Assembly: GCF_001648355.1 (NCBI RefSeq)
Contig: NZ_LXSL01000011.1
Location: 228,102 to 292,101, forward strand
DNA length: 64,000 nt
Direction of reading: 5' to 3'
DNA from: Eikenella longinqua
Lineage (GTDB): Bacteria; Pseudomonadota; Gammaproteobacteria; Burkholderiales; Neisseriaceae
Both the position numbers and the translations under genes were made by a program. The notes below the pieces were generated by a model. That model did not search any database. It saw nothing but the letters and a program-made list of their open reading frames with translations, and was not told the origin of the DNA. This document shows, one piece after another, positions 28,016 to 36,060 of the stretch. Each line of letters starts with the position of its first letter. Positions within the stretch are counted from its first letter, which is position 1.

Positions 28016-28138
28016 GGGGCTTTCCGGCAAAACGGTTCGGCGGCGGGCGGGCGGCAAAGCTGATTTTCAGGTAGCCTCCATGCAGGCACAGGCTACCTGA
28101 AAATCAAGCGGCGGCTTCTTTATAGCATCAAACAAAAA

Positions 28139-28177
28139 GGAACAACCGAAGTTTCCCAGAAACCCCTGTTGTTCCAC
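28139..28177 (-). terminator. Terminator downstream of tRNA-Val
   Basis: On the minus strand GGAACAAC ... GTTGTTCC with an inner GTTTC/GAAAC pairing, then TTTTTG, a few bases after the CCA end. Confidence 0.75.
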
Positions 28178-28183
28178 GAATTC

Positions 28184-28260
28184 TGGTAGGCACGATTGGA
28201 TTCGAACCAACGACCCCCACCATGTCAAGGTGATGCTCTAACCAACTGAGCTACGTGCCT
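28184..28260 (-). tRNA. tRNA-Val (GAC)
   Basis: 77 bases including an encoded CCA. The minus strand has acceptor AGGCACG pairing with CGTGCCT, D-arm GCTCAGTTGGTTAGAGC, anticodon loop TTGACAT (anticodon GAC) on a 5-bp TCACC/GGTGG stem, and T-loop TTCGAAT. It reads GUC/GUU codons. Confidence 0.96.
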
Positions 28261-28315
28261 GTGTCGAAGGGCGGATTATAGCCGATTCCACACGGCTTGG
28301 GAAAGGCGCGGCCGC

Positions 28316-29221
28316 CTATTCCGCCGCCCCGCCAGCCTCCCCCCGCAGCCACTCCCGAAACGCCCGCACCTGCGGCAGGTTGCAGCTTTCCGCACGGTAC
28401 ACCAGATAATAGGCCAGCGGGCTGGGCACGGAGATTTCGGGGAACAGGCGCACCAGCCGTCCGGCTTTAAGGTCGTCTGCCGCTAGGATGCTGCGTGCCA
28501 GCGCAATGCCCGCGCCGTCTGCCGCCGCCTGCAACACGGCGGCGGAATTGTTGATGTGCAGCCCTTTGGCGGCGGGCTGCGGCAGGCCGGAGGAAAACCA
28601 GTCCGCCCAGTCCGCAAAACCGCTGTCGGGCGGCAGCGTGTCGTCGTGGATGAGCGGCAGGGCGAGCAAATCGGCGGGGCGGCGGATGTCGTGCGCGGCG
28701 GCGAAGGCGGGCGAGCAGACGGGGAACACGGTTTCGCCGCACCATTTTTCGGCGGCCACGTCCGTCCAGCCGCCCCGACCGTAGCGGATGTCGATGTCGA
28801 TGTGTTCCGCCAGAAAATCGGTGTAGCGCGGGCTGGTGTTCAGGAACAAATCAATGTCGGGGCAGGCAGCCTGAAAACGCTCCAAGCGCGGCAGCAGCCA
28901 TTTGGCGGCAAAGGCGGGGCTGGCGGTAACGGCCAGCCTGTGGTTGTGCTGCGCCTGCAATTTCTGCCAGCCCTGCGACAGCCGCCCGAAGCCCGCCTGA
29001 ATATCGGGCAGCGCGTCCAATGCGCTGTCGGACGGCACCAGCCGCGTGCGCCCGCCGCTCTGCCGCGCAAACAGCGGCCTGCCCAAATAGTCTTCCAAAC
29101 TTTTCACCAACTGCCCGACGGCGGCGGGGGTTACGTTCAGTTCCTGTGCCGCTGCGGAAAAACTGCGGTGGCGGCAGGCGGCTTCAAAGGCGCGCAGGGC
29201 GTTGAGAAAGGCGATTTTCAT
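28316..29221 (-). CDS. LysR-family transcriptional regulator (GcvA-like)
   Basis: 301 residues. The N-terminal winged HTH is MKIAFLNALRAFEAACRHRSFSAAAQELNVTPAAVGQLVKSLED, written here as two parts: residues 1-20 and SAAAQELNVTPAAVGQ at about 22-37. The effector domain follows from about 90. It resembles GcvA-type regulators; the ligand is unknown. It is divergent from the small monooxygenase-like gene at 29393, which it probably controls. A DUS of Kingella/Simonsiella type (28864-28875) lies inside the gene, and no Eikenella DUS occurs from about 28.1 to 29.87 kb. Confidence 0.88.
   Translation of the reverse strand: MKIAFLNALRAFEAACRHRSFSAAAQELNVTPAAVGQLVKSLEDYLGRPLFARQSGGRTRLVPSDSALDALPDIQAGFGRLSQGWQKLQAQHNHRLAVTASPAFAAKWLLPRLERFQAACPDIDLFLNTSPRYTDFLAEHIDIDIRYGRGGWTDVAAEKWCGETVFPVCSPAFAAAHDIRRPADLLALPLIHDDTLPPDSGFADWADWFSSGLPQPAAKGLHINNSAAVLQAAADGAGIALARSILAADDLKAGRLVRLFPEISVPSPLAYYLVYRAESCNLPQVRAFREWLRGEAGGAAE
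28865..28876 (+). repeat. Kingella-type DUS inside the LysR gene
   Basis: AGGCAGCCTGAA; on the coding strand it encodes FQAA. It differs from the Eikenella dialect at two positions. Confidence 0.75.
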
Positions 29222-29259
29222 GGCAAGATTTTCTTTATGTCGGTTAAAGTTTTTATGCG

Positions 29260-29287
29260 TTGTTTCTGCGGGCAGCAAGTCTATAAT
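29260..29287 (+). promoter_or_regulatory. Promoter of the monooxygenase-like gene in the LysR divergent region
   Basis: TTGTTT (29260-29265), 16 bases, TATAAT (29282-29287), reading away from the LysR gene. A LysR operator is expected here, but I could not fix one. Confidence 0.5.
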
Positions 29288-29392
29288 ACACTTTGTGCAA
29301 AGGGAAACGGCCTGCCGCTCATCCGATTGGGATTATAGCAGGCGAAAGTTTTCCTTTGCGTAAACCGTTCAACCCAACCTGAGGAGACCGAC

Positions 29393-29674
29393 ATGGTCTA
29401 TCTGCAAATCACCTTGTTCATCAATCCCGAAAACCGCCCCGCCGCCGCTGCGGTGTACCAAAAATACAAAGCCCCGTTTTTGAAAGACATCGCGGGCGCG
29501 CAATCCAAAGAACTGCTGGTGCGCGACGAAGACGTGCAGGTGCTGCACGGTTTCGACACCGCCGCCAACGCCAAGGCGTATCTGGACACCGAGCTGTTTA
29601 AACAGGACGTGGTGCGCGAGCTCTCGCCGCTGTTTGCCGCCGCGCCCGACATCCGGATTTACGAAACGGCCTAA
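29393..29674 (+). CDS. Small antibiotic-biosynthesis-monooxygenase-like (ABM fold) protein
   Basis: 93 residues. Alternation such as YLQITLFINPENRPAAAAVYQ, LLVRDEDVQVLHGFDT and AKAYLDTELFKQDVV fits a dimeric alpha/beta barrel of the ABM/YgiN kind, which includes quinol monooxygenases. This is a fold-level guess. GAGGAG precedes the ATG. It is divergent from the LysR gene and probably regulated by it. Confidence 0.6.
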   Translation: MVYLQITLFINPENRPAAAAVYQKYKAPFLKDIAGAQSKELLVRDEDVQVLHGFDTAANAKAYLDTELFKQDVVRELSPLFAAAPDIRIYETA

Positions 29675-29683
29675 GCGCGGGTT

Positions 29684-29764
29684 TCAGGCAGCCTGAAAGC
29701 CGGTACGCACGGATTCGGTGCGGCGGATGCGGAGATCCGCACGGCTAGGGCAGCCTGAAAAACG
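29684..29764. repeat. Kingella/Simonsiella-type DUS copies
   Basis: TTTCAGGCAGCCTGAAA (29684-29700) is a palindrome reading as AGGCAGCCTGAA on one strand and AGGCTGCCTGAA on the other. GGGCAGCCTGAAAA at 29751-29764 is another copy with one mismatch. Confidence 0.7.
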
Positions 29765-29875
29765 GAAAAACCGCGTGCGTGCCTTGCAACACCCCACCGA
29801 TGCGGGCTGCGCTTACTTTTAAAGAAGGCAGGATTTCTGCAAAGCCAAACCGGCGGAAAAACCCGCCACAGATAT

Positions 29876-29920
29876 TTTCAGGTAGCCTCTGCAAGGGCAG
29901 GAAAGGCTACCTGAAAACCC
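29876..29920. repeat. Inverted Eikenella DUS pair before the AhpD-like gene
   Basis: TTTTCAGGTAGCCTCTGC and GGAAAGGCTACCTGAAAA, loop about 12. This marks the return of the Eikenella dialect after the LysR island. Confidence 0.75.
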
Positions 29921-29950
29921 GATACCCACCCTAAACAAGGAGAAGCCGCC

Positions 29951-30292
29951 ATGTTCCAAGACTGGAAAACGCACAATGCCGATGTGAAGGCCGCCTTCGC
30001 CCAAATGGGCAAAAAGCATCCCAAAATGATTGCCGCCATCGGCGCGCTGGAACAAGCCATCGCCGCCGAAGCCCTCGACGCGAAAACCCGCGAGCTCATC
30101 GCCATCGCCGTGGCCGTGGTGAACCACTGCACCAGTTGCATCGCCATCCACGCCGAAGCCGCCGCCAAAGCGGGCGCAACCGAAAGCGAAATCGCCGGCG
30201 CGCTCGCCACCGCCGTCTATATGAACGCCGGCGCGGCCTATGCCTACTCGCTGCAAGCCTTGGAAGCCGGCGGCGCGTTCGGCATCGAATAA
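29951..30292 (+). CDS. Carboxymuconolactone decarboxylase/AhpD-like protein
   Basis: 113 residues. The AhpD-type redox motif appears as NHCTSCIAIHAEAAAKAGA (CxxC followed by His, about 57-75), with the usual helix ELIAIAVAVV before it. Such proteins act as peroxidase-linked or general alkylhydroperoxide-type reductases. AAGGAGAA precedes the ATG. It is monocistronic. Confidence 0.85.
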   Translation: MFQDWKTHNADVKAAFAQMGKKHPKMIAAIGALEQAIAAEALDAKTRELIAIAVAVVNHCTSCIAIHAEAAAKAGATESEIAGALATAVYMNAGAAYAYSLQALEAGGAFGIE

Positions 30293-30314
30293 GTTGCCCA
30301 CTTTTACTATAGAT

Positions 30315-30339
30315 AAACCGCCTGCGAGGGCGGTTTTTA
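30315..30339 (+). terminator. Rho-independent terminator after the AhpD-like gene
   Basis: AAACCGCC-TGCGAG-GGCGGTTTTTATTT. Confidence 0.9.
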
Positions 30340-30443
30340 TTTGGGCGGGATTTTTCAGGTAGCCCTTGCCGCAGCAGAGGCTACCTGAAATGATTGCCGC
30401 ACCCCGTTTTCGCCCTTCCCACCGCAGCGCCCGGCAAATCCTT

Positions 30444-30449
30444 TATAAT
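30444..30449 (+). promoter_or_regulatory. -10 box of tgt
   Basis: TATAAT in CTTTATAATCCGCCG, 38 bases before the tgt ATG; the -35 is weak. Confidence 0.5.
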
Positions 30450-30486
30450 CCGCCGCCATTACCGTTTCATTCCCACCACGCTTCCC

Positions 30487-31602
30487 ATGCTCAAATTCAC
30501 CCTGCACAAAAAAGACGGCCACGCCCGGCGCGGCACGCTCGAACTCAACCACGGCAGCATCGAAACGCCCGTGTTCATGCCCGTGGGCACCTACGGCTCG
30601 GTCAAAGCCATGACCCCGCAAAATCTGCACGACATCAATGCCCAAATCATTTTGGGCAATACTTATCACCTGTGGCTGCGTCCCGGATTGGAAGTCATCG
30701 AACAATTCGGCGGCCTGCACCAATTTATCGGCTGGAACAAACCGATTCTCACCGACTCCGGCGGTTTCCAAGTATTTTCGCTGTCCGACATGCGCAAGCT
30801 CACCGAAGAAGGCTGTACCTTCAAAAGCCCGATTAACGGCGACAAACTCTTCCTCTCGCCCGAAATCTCCATGAAAATCCAAACCGTGCTCAACTCCGAC
30901 ATCGCCATGCAGCTCGACGAATGCACGCCCGGCGAAGCCACGCGCGAGCAAGCCGAAAAATCGCTGCAACTGAGCCTGCGCTGGGCGGAGCGCAGCAAAA
31001 AAGCCTTTGAAGATTTGAACAACCCGAATGCCCTGTTCGGCATCGTGCAGGGCGCAATGTACGAAGATCTGCGCGAACAGTCCCTGCGCGGGCTGGAACA
31101 GCTCGACTTCCCCGGCCTCGCCATCGGCGGCTTATCGGTGGGCGAACCCAAGCCCGAAATGTACCGTATGCTGCGCGCCGTCGGCCCCATGCTGCCCGAA
31201 CACAAACCGCATTACCTGATGGGCATCGGCACACCGGAAGACTTGGTGTACGGCGTGGCGCACGGCATCGACATGTTCGACTGCGTCATGCCTACCCGCA
31301 ACGCCCGCAACGGCTGGCTGTTCACCCGCTTCGGCGACATCAAAATCAAAAACGCCAAGCACAAACACGACACCCGACCGCTCGACGAAGCCTGCACCTG
31401 CTACGCCTGTACTCATTTCAGCCGCGCCTACCTGCACCACCTGCACCGCGCCGGCGAAATTTTGGGCGCGCAGTTGAACACCATCCACAACCTGCATTTC
31501 TACCAAACCATCATGGCCGAAATGCGCGAAGCCATCGAACAGAGCCAATTCGCCAACTGGCAGGCGCAGTTCCACGAACACCGCGCGCGGGGCACGGATT
31601 AA
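30487..31602 (+). CDS. tgt: Queuine/preQ1 tRNA-ribosyltransferase
   Basis: 371 residues, TIM barrel. DSGGFQVFSL (about 90) has the Asp general base, FDCVMPTRNARNG (about 264-276) carries the nucleophile Asp and base-recognition residues, and CTCYACTHF followed by HLHRAGE gives the Zn site near 305-340. It swaps guanine for preQ1 at position 34 of Asn, Asp, His and Tyr tRNAs. I start at MLKFTLHKK, the usual N-terminus; the frame is open 31 codons earlier. No queA or yajC is next to it. Confidence 0.96.
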   Translation: MLKFTLHKKDGHARRGTLELNHGSIETPVFMPVGTYGSVKAMTPQNLHDINAQIILGNTYHLWLRPGLEVIEQFGGLHQFIGWNKPILTDSGGFQVFSLSDMRKLTEEGCTFKSPINGDKLFLSPEISMKIQTVLNSDIAMQLDECTPGEATREQAEKSLQLSLRWAERSKKAFEDLNNPNALFGIVQGAMYEDLREQSLRGLEQLDFPGLAIGGLSVGEPKPEMYRMLRAVGPMLPEHKPHYLMGIGTPEDLVYGVAHGIDMFDCVMPTRNARNGWLFTRFGDIKIKNAKHKHDTRPLDEACTCYACTHFSRAYLHHLHRAGEILGAQLNTIHNLHFYQTIMAEMREAIEQSQFANWQAQFHEHRARGTD

Positions 31603-31724
31603 ACGGCAAGAGGCTACCTGAAAATCCTTTTCCGCCTCCTGAAAGCATTTGCTTTAAGCTTCACCTCATCTTCAGGTAGCCTCATAAAAATCAGGTAGCC
31701 ACCTAATCGGATACAGACAAGGCA

Positions 31725-32125
31725 ATGGACAACGAACAAGCATATCTCGCCAAAATCAACGAACTTTGCCGGCTGCCTTATGCCGAACGCAAACAAAAAA
31801 CACCGCGGCCTGTTTGAGCTGGCGGACGAACTGGAAGCGAACCCATCCTGCGACGAGCGCAACCGCCTGCTGGGCAGGATTTATGCGGAACTGGCCTGAT
31901 TATGAAACCGCTGCCGCCTATTTTCCCGCTATTACCGACAAAAGCCGCAAAGACATCAAAAACCTGCTCACACAGCAGGAAGCCGCCAAACGCTTCGGCA
32001 GCAGCCATGCGGTGGCACGCAGTGCCGCCAAACGCCAAATTCAAGCCGTGCGGGATGCCATAGAAGAAAAGTTGGCGGCGGCGGTAACCGCTGCGGCAGA
32101 GCGGTGGTACAAAGATAAACTCTGA
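31725..32125 (+). pseudogene. Frameshifted gene of unknown function upstream of the Imm26-like gene
   Basis: Three consecutive frames read as one protein. MDNEQAYLAKINELCRLPYA begins at 31725. After an A6 run (31795-31800) the next frame continues KHRGLFELADELEANPSC... to RIYAELA and a TGA near 31898. The third frame then reads DYETAAAYFPAITDKSRKD... to the stop at 32125. Each join needs the removal of one base. The product would be about 133 residues, helical, perhaps TPR-like. It ends 8 bases before the Imm26-like gene. It is less GC-rich than neighbours. Sequencing error cannot be excluded. Confidence 0.6.
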
Positions 32126-32133
32126 GGAAACCC

Positions 32134-32592
32134 ATGCCCCAACCCCAAAAAATCCAATCCGGCGATATTTTCGCCGTTCCCTTGGCAGACGGACGTTTCG
32201 GTATCGCCCAAGTGGTATTTTCCCATTACAGCAGGCTGGTGATGGGCGTGCTGGCGATTAGGCAAGACCAAACGCTACCTGAAAACACGCACTATTTGCT
32301 GCCGATGAATTGGGCGGAAACCATGCGCCAGCGCGTATTGTTCACCGGCAACCACCTGCTCAAAAACGGCACATGGCCGGTTATCGGGCACCGTCCGTTG
32401 AGTGATGACGCAAAGCGGAATTTTTATTTCGTCATCGCCAACACCCTGCACCGCTATCCTGACTGTATGCCGCCCCGCCGCAGCGTCCGCAAAATCAGCC
32501 ACGAAGAACGCGGCAACTGGAACACGCAATACATCTGCTCGGTGTACGGCATTGCCGACTTCTTGGCAACGGGCGGGTATGATGCCGCCTAA
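32134..32592 (+). CDS. Immunity protein 26 (Imm26)-like protein
   Basis: 152 residues. The start, KIQSGDIFAVPLADGRFGIAQVV, matches the Imm26 family pattern, whose members accompany polymorphic or contact-dependent toxins. No toxin gene lies nearby, so this would be an orphan. AGGAAACCC is just before the ATG. The base composition is lower in GC than its flanks. A DUS-like CGCTACCTGAAAA inside encodes LPENT. The function is inferred from family resemblance only. Confidence 0.6.
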   Translation: MPQPQKIQSGDIFAVPLADGRFGIAQVVFSHYSRLVMGVLAIRQDQTLPENTHYLLPMNWAETMRQRVLFTGNHLLKNGTWPVIGHRPLSDDAKRNFYFVIANTLHRYPDCMPPRRSVRKISHEERGNWNTQYICSVYGIADFLATGGYDAA

Positions 32593-32689
32593 GCCCATTC
32601 CGCATCCCGTTTACTGCCGCTTCGTTCAATCCCCGATTTTTCAGGTAGCCTCCCGCCCCGTGTGGCAAAATCCCCCCGCCGCCGATACA

Positions 32690-33023
32690 ATGCCCCTCCT
32701 CCACTTGCCCCGCCGCCCTGCTGCTCGCCGCCGCCCTCGCCGGCTGCGCCCCTGCCGACCCAGCCCAGCAATCCGCCGAGCAGGCGCAGCAAATCTCCGC
32801 CGCCCTCAAACCCCAGCTCGGCAGCGAACCGCAAGTGCTGGTGAACTCGCGCGACGGCGAAATGTCGCAAGTAATCGTCATCTTCGATCCCGAAGCCGTG
32901 CGCGGCAAAAGCGCCGCCCAAGTGCAGGGCATCATCCGCGCCACCGTGCAGCGGCAGCTCGGCCGCGAGCCCGCCGAACTCAACATCCTGCCCAACACCG
33001 CCTCACAACCACAAGGAAAATAA
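32690..33023 (+). pseudogene. Frameshifted small lipoprotein gene upstream of orn
   Basis: ATG at 32690 gives MPLLHLPRRP; removing one C from the CCCC run near 32709 gives MPLLHLPAALLLAAALAGC, a classic lipobox (LAGC), then about 90 residues in the frame ending at 33023 (SRDGEMSQVIVIFDPEAV..., NILPNTASQPQGK). No start codon lies in that frame upstream. As read, translation could only begin inside it. Family unknown. Its stop is one base before the orn ATG. Real mutation or a base-call error are both possible. Confidence 0.5.
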
Positions 33024-33024
33024 C

Positions 33025-33609
33025 ATGGCCAAACAGCCCAACCCGCTCAACCTCTGCTGGCTCGACATGGAAATGACCGGCCTCAACCCCGAGCACGACC
33101 GCATCATCGAAGCCGCCGTCGTCATCACCGATGCCGATTTAAACATCCTCGCCCAATCCGAATCCTACGCCATCCACCAAAGCGACGAGCTGCTAAACGG
33201 CATGGATGCCTGGAACACCGCCACCCACGAGCGCACCGGCCTCACCCAGCGCGTGAAAGCATCCGCCCTCAGCGAAGCCGAAGTGGAGCAGCGCCTGCTC
33301 GACTTCATCGCCCCCTGGGTGCCCCAAGGCGCCAGCCCCCTCTGCGGCAATACCGTGCACCAAGACCGCCGCTTCATGCTGCGCTACATGCCCCGCCTCG
33401 AAGCCTGGTTCCACTACCGCAACCTCGACGTATCCACCCTCAAAGAGCTCGCCCGCCGCTGGCACCCCGCCGCCTACCGCAGCTTCAGCAAAAAAGGCGC
33501 CCACCAAGCGCTCGACGACATCCTCGAAAGCATCGAAGAGCTGCGCCACTACCGCCAAACCTTCCTGCGCCTGCCCGAAGCCAACGAAACCAACCAAGAG
33601 GCTACCTGA
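33025..33609 (+). CDS. orn: Oligoribonuclease
   Basis: 194 residues of DEDDh exonuclease. WLDMEMTGLNPEHDRIIEAA (about 12-31) has the first D-E pair, the middle Asp lies in VHQDRRFMLRYMPRL, and the last His-Asp in GAHQALDDILESIEEL. It degrades 2-5-nt RNA, including pGpG. The final codons GAG GCT ACC TGA are part of an Eikenella DUS, so the DUS supplies the stop and the C-terminal EAT. This makes the protein about 10 residues longer than usual (about 181-187). Confidence 0.95.
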   Translation: MAKQPNPLNLCWLDMEMTGLNPEHDRIIEAAVVITDADLNILAQSESYAIHQSDELLNGMDAWNTATHERTGLTQRVKASALSEAEVEQRLLDFIAPWVPQGASPLCGNTVHQDRRFMLRYMPRLEAWFHYRNLDVSTLKELARRWHPAAYRSFSKKGAHQALDDILESIEELRHYRQTFLRLPEANETNQEAT

Positions 33610-33801
33610 AAAACACGAGGCTGCTTCAACACAGTTTCTGCGAAATCGAGGCGCCAGCTTCATGCAGCAAACAACCGGCTGAAATGCTGGTAAACCAGGA
33701 TTCAGCCAACCGTAGCAGCGGATCTCACACCCGCTGCCCGCAACCAAGCCAACGGCAGATATGAAATCCGCCACTACGAAACAACAAAATATTGCCCGGG
33801 C

Positions 33802-33856
33802 TTCAGGCTACCTGAAAACGCAACGCAGCGGAGCTAAATTTTTTCAGGTAGCCTCT
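33802..33856. repeat. Inverted DUS pair upstream of the TonB-domain gene
   Basis: AGGCTACCTGAAAACGC and AATTTTTTCAGGTAGCCTC, loop about 20. The 33610-33885 gap holds no gene. Confidence 0.65.
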
Positions 33857-33885
33857 CCGCCCAACCAACCCGCCCAAGGAAACCC

Positions 33886-34275
33886 ATGAACCGCAAACCC
33901 CTCGCCGCCCTCGCCTGCGCCGCCCTGCTGCTGGCCGGTTGTGCTGCCAAGCCTGCCAACCAACTCCCCACCCTTATTCATTCCGCCAATCCTGTTTACC
34001 CGCCGCAGTATGCAGAAGACGGCATCACCGGCAGCGCCACGGTGCAGATGCGTATCGACACCCAAGGCAATGTCCGAACCGTGCGGGTGCTCTCCGCCAC
34101 CCACCCCTTGTTTGGCCGCTCCGCCGAACGTGCCGCCCGGCAATACAGCTTCACCCCCGCCAAACGCAACGGACAACCGGTGGAGGCCATGATTACCCAA
34201 ACCATTAGATTTGCCCTTCCGGCAGCCAACACCGGCAATCAGAAAGCCGCCCAGCCCAACCAACCCAAACCCTAA
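33886..34275 (+). CDS. Lipoprotein with a TonB C-terminal-like domain
   Basis: 129 residues. The signal peptide with lipobox is MNRKPLAALACAALLLAGC (cleavage before Cys 19). The rest resembles the TonB C-terminal domain: PVYPPQYAEDGITGSATVQMRIDTQGNVRTVRV, here seen as PVYPPQYAEDGITGSA and NVRTVRVLSATHPLFGRSA, then ALKLY-like PAKRNGQPVEAMITQTIRF. No Pro-rich spacer or N-terminal membrane anchor, so it is not a canonical TonB. AAGGAAACCC precedes the ATG. It runs straight into pgi. Confidence 0.75.
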   Translation: MNRKPLAALACAALLLAGCAAKPANQLPTLIHSANPVYPPQYAEDGITGSATVQMRIDTQGNVRTVRVLSATHPLFGRSAERAARQYSFTPAKRNGQPVEAMITQTIRFALPAANTGNQKAAQPNQPKP

Positions 34276-34283
34276 ACCCCGCT

Positions 34284-35930
34284 ATGTCCCCCACCACCCT
34301 CCCCGCCTGGCAAGCCCTGGCCGAACACCAGCGCGCCACCGCCCACCTCCACCTGCGCGAGCGTTTCGCCGCCGAGCCCGACCGTTTCGAGCGCATGCAC
34401 GCCGAGCTAAACGGCCTGCTGCTCGACTACAGCAAAAACCGCATCGGCGAAGACACCCTCGATCTGCTCTGCCGCCTGGCCGACGAATCCGGCGCCGCCG
34501 AACTGCGCCGCCAAATGTATGCCGGCGGCAAAATCAACCTCAGCGAACACCGCGCCGTGCTGCACACCGCCCTGAGGCTACCTGAAAACGCCCCGCCCGT
34601 ATTCGTGGACGACATCAACATCGTGCCCCAAGTGCATGCCGAGCTCAACCGCGCCCTCGACTTTGCCGAGCGCCTGCAAAACGGCACGCACCTAGGCTGC
34701 ACCGGCGCGCCCATCCGCGACGTAGTCAATATCGGCATCGGCGGCTCAGACTTGGGCCCGCGCATGGTGGCACAAGCCCTCGCGCCCTACCGGCAAAACC
34801 TCAACGTGCACTTCGCCGCCAATCTCGACAGCGCCGATTTGGATGCCATCCTGCGCCGCGTAGAGCCCAGCACCACGCTCTTCATCATCGCCAGCAAATC
34901 CTTCCGCACCCCCGAAACCCTGCTCAACGCCCAAGCCGCGCGCCGTTGGTTTCTGCAATCCGGGCGCAACGAAGCCGACATCGCGCAGCATTTCGCCGCC
35001 GTGTCGGCCAATGTGGAGGCCGCCGCCGCGTTCGGCATTGCCCCGCAAAACGTGTTTGCCATGTTTGACTGGGTGGGCGGGCGCTATTCCGTGTGGTCGG
35101 CCATCGGCCTACCCGTGATGTGCGCCGTCGGCCGCGAAAATTTCCGCGAGTTTCTGCGCGGCGGCCACGCCATGGACGAACACTTCCTACACGCCCCGTG
35201 GCGGCACAACATCCCCGCCCTGCTCGCCCTCATCGGTATCTGGCAGCAAAACTTCTGCGGCAGCAGCAGCCACATCGTCATCCCCTACAGCCACAGCCTG
35301 CGCCGCCTTCCCGCCCACCTCCAGCAGCTCGACATGGAAAGCAACGGCAAAAACTGCCGCCGCGACGGCAGCCCCGCCGACTGCGCCACCGGCGCCGCCA
35401 TCTGGGGCGAAGCCGGCGTCAACTGCCAGCACGCCTTCTTCCAGCTCATCCACCAAGGCACGCAGGTGATTCCCGTGGATTTCATCGTGCCCCTGCTCGG
35501 CGAAGGGACAGACGACGGCCGCCACCGCCAACTGGTGGCCAACGCCTTCGCCCAAGCCGAAGCCCTGATGCGCGGCAAAAGAGAGGCCGAAGCCCGCGCC
35601 GAGCTGGCACACCAAGGGCTACCTGAAAACCAACAAGCCGCCCTCGCCAGCCAGCGCAGCTTCAGCGGCAACCGCCCCAGCAACACCATCCTCGTGGAGC
35701 GCATCACGCCCTACACCCTCGGCATGATTCTCGCCATGTATGAGCACAAAGTATTTATGCAGGGCACCGTGTGGGGCATCAATTCCTTCGACCAATGGGG
35801 CGTGGAATACGGCAAAGTGCTGGCGCAAACCATCCTGCCCGAGCTGCAAGGCGCCCCCGCCGCCCGCCACGACGCCTCCACCGCCGCCCTGATCGAGCGC
35901 TACCGGCAGGCAGCGGCAAAACAGCCGTAA
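34284..35930 (+). CDS. pgi: Glucose-6-phosphate isomerase
   Basis: 548 residues. Visible landmarks are VNIGIGGSDLGPRM (about 150), MFDWVGGRYSVWSAIG (about 260), MESNGKNCRRDGSP (about 350) and the C-terminal GTVWGINSFDQWGVEYGK (about 494). It interconverts glucose-6-P and fructose-6-P. It lies 8 bases after the TonB-domain gene. Two Eikenella DUS are inside, encoding RLPENAP (about 34576) and GLPENQ (about 35620). gluP follows downstream. Confidence 0.96.
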   Translation: MSPTTLPAWQALAEHQRATAHLHLRERFAAEPDRFERMHAELNGLLLDYSKNRIGEDTLDLLCRLADESGAAELRRQMYAGGKINLSEHRAVLHTALRLPENAPPVFVDDINIVPQVHAELNRALDFAERLQNGTHLGCTGAPIRDVVNIGIGGSDLGPRMVAQALAPYRQNLNVHFAANLDSADLDAILRRVEPSTTLFIIASKSFRTPETLLNAQAARRWFLQSGRNEADIAQHFAAVSANVEAAAAFGIAPQNVFAMFDWVGGRYSVWSAIGLPVMCAVGRENFREFLRGGHAMDEHFLHAPWRHNIPALLALIGIWQQNFCGSSSHIVIPYSHSLRRLPAHLQQLDMESNGKNCRRDGSPADCATGAAIWGEAGVNCQHAFFQLIHQGTQVIPVDFIVPLLGEGTDDGRHRQLVANAFAQAEALMRGKREAEARAELAHQGLPENQQAALASQRSFSGNRPSNTILVERITPYTLGMILAMYEHKVFMQGTVWGINSFDQWGVEYGKVLAQTILPELQGAPAARHDASTAALIERYRQAAAKQP

Positions 35931-35947
35931 GCCCGCACGGCCAAATC

Positions 35948-36002
35948 AGGCTACCTGAAATACCGCCTGTCAAAGCAATCCGCATTTTCAGGTAGCCTTT
36001 TT
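35948..36002 (+). terminator. DUS-pair terminator after pgi
   Basis: CAGGCTACCTGAAATACC ... GCATTTTCAGGTAGCCTTTTTC, loop about 25. Confidence 0.65.
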
Positions 36003-36014
36003 CTCAAAAACCCC

Positions 36015-36020
36015 TATAAT
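36015..36020 (+). promoter_or_regulatory. -10 box of gluP
   Basis: TATAAT in CCCTATAATCCCCGCCG, 41 bases before the ATG. Confidence 0.5.
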
Positions 36021-36060
36021 CCCCGCCGTTTGCTTACTCACCCTAATTCAAGAGAACCTT

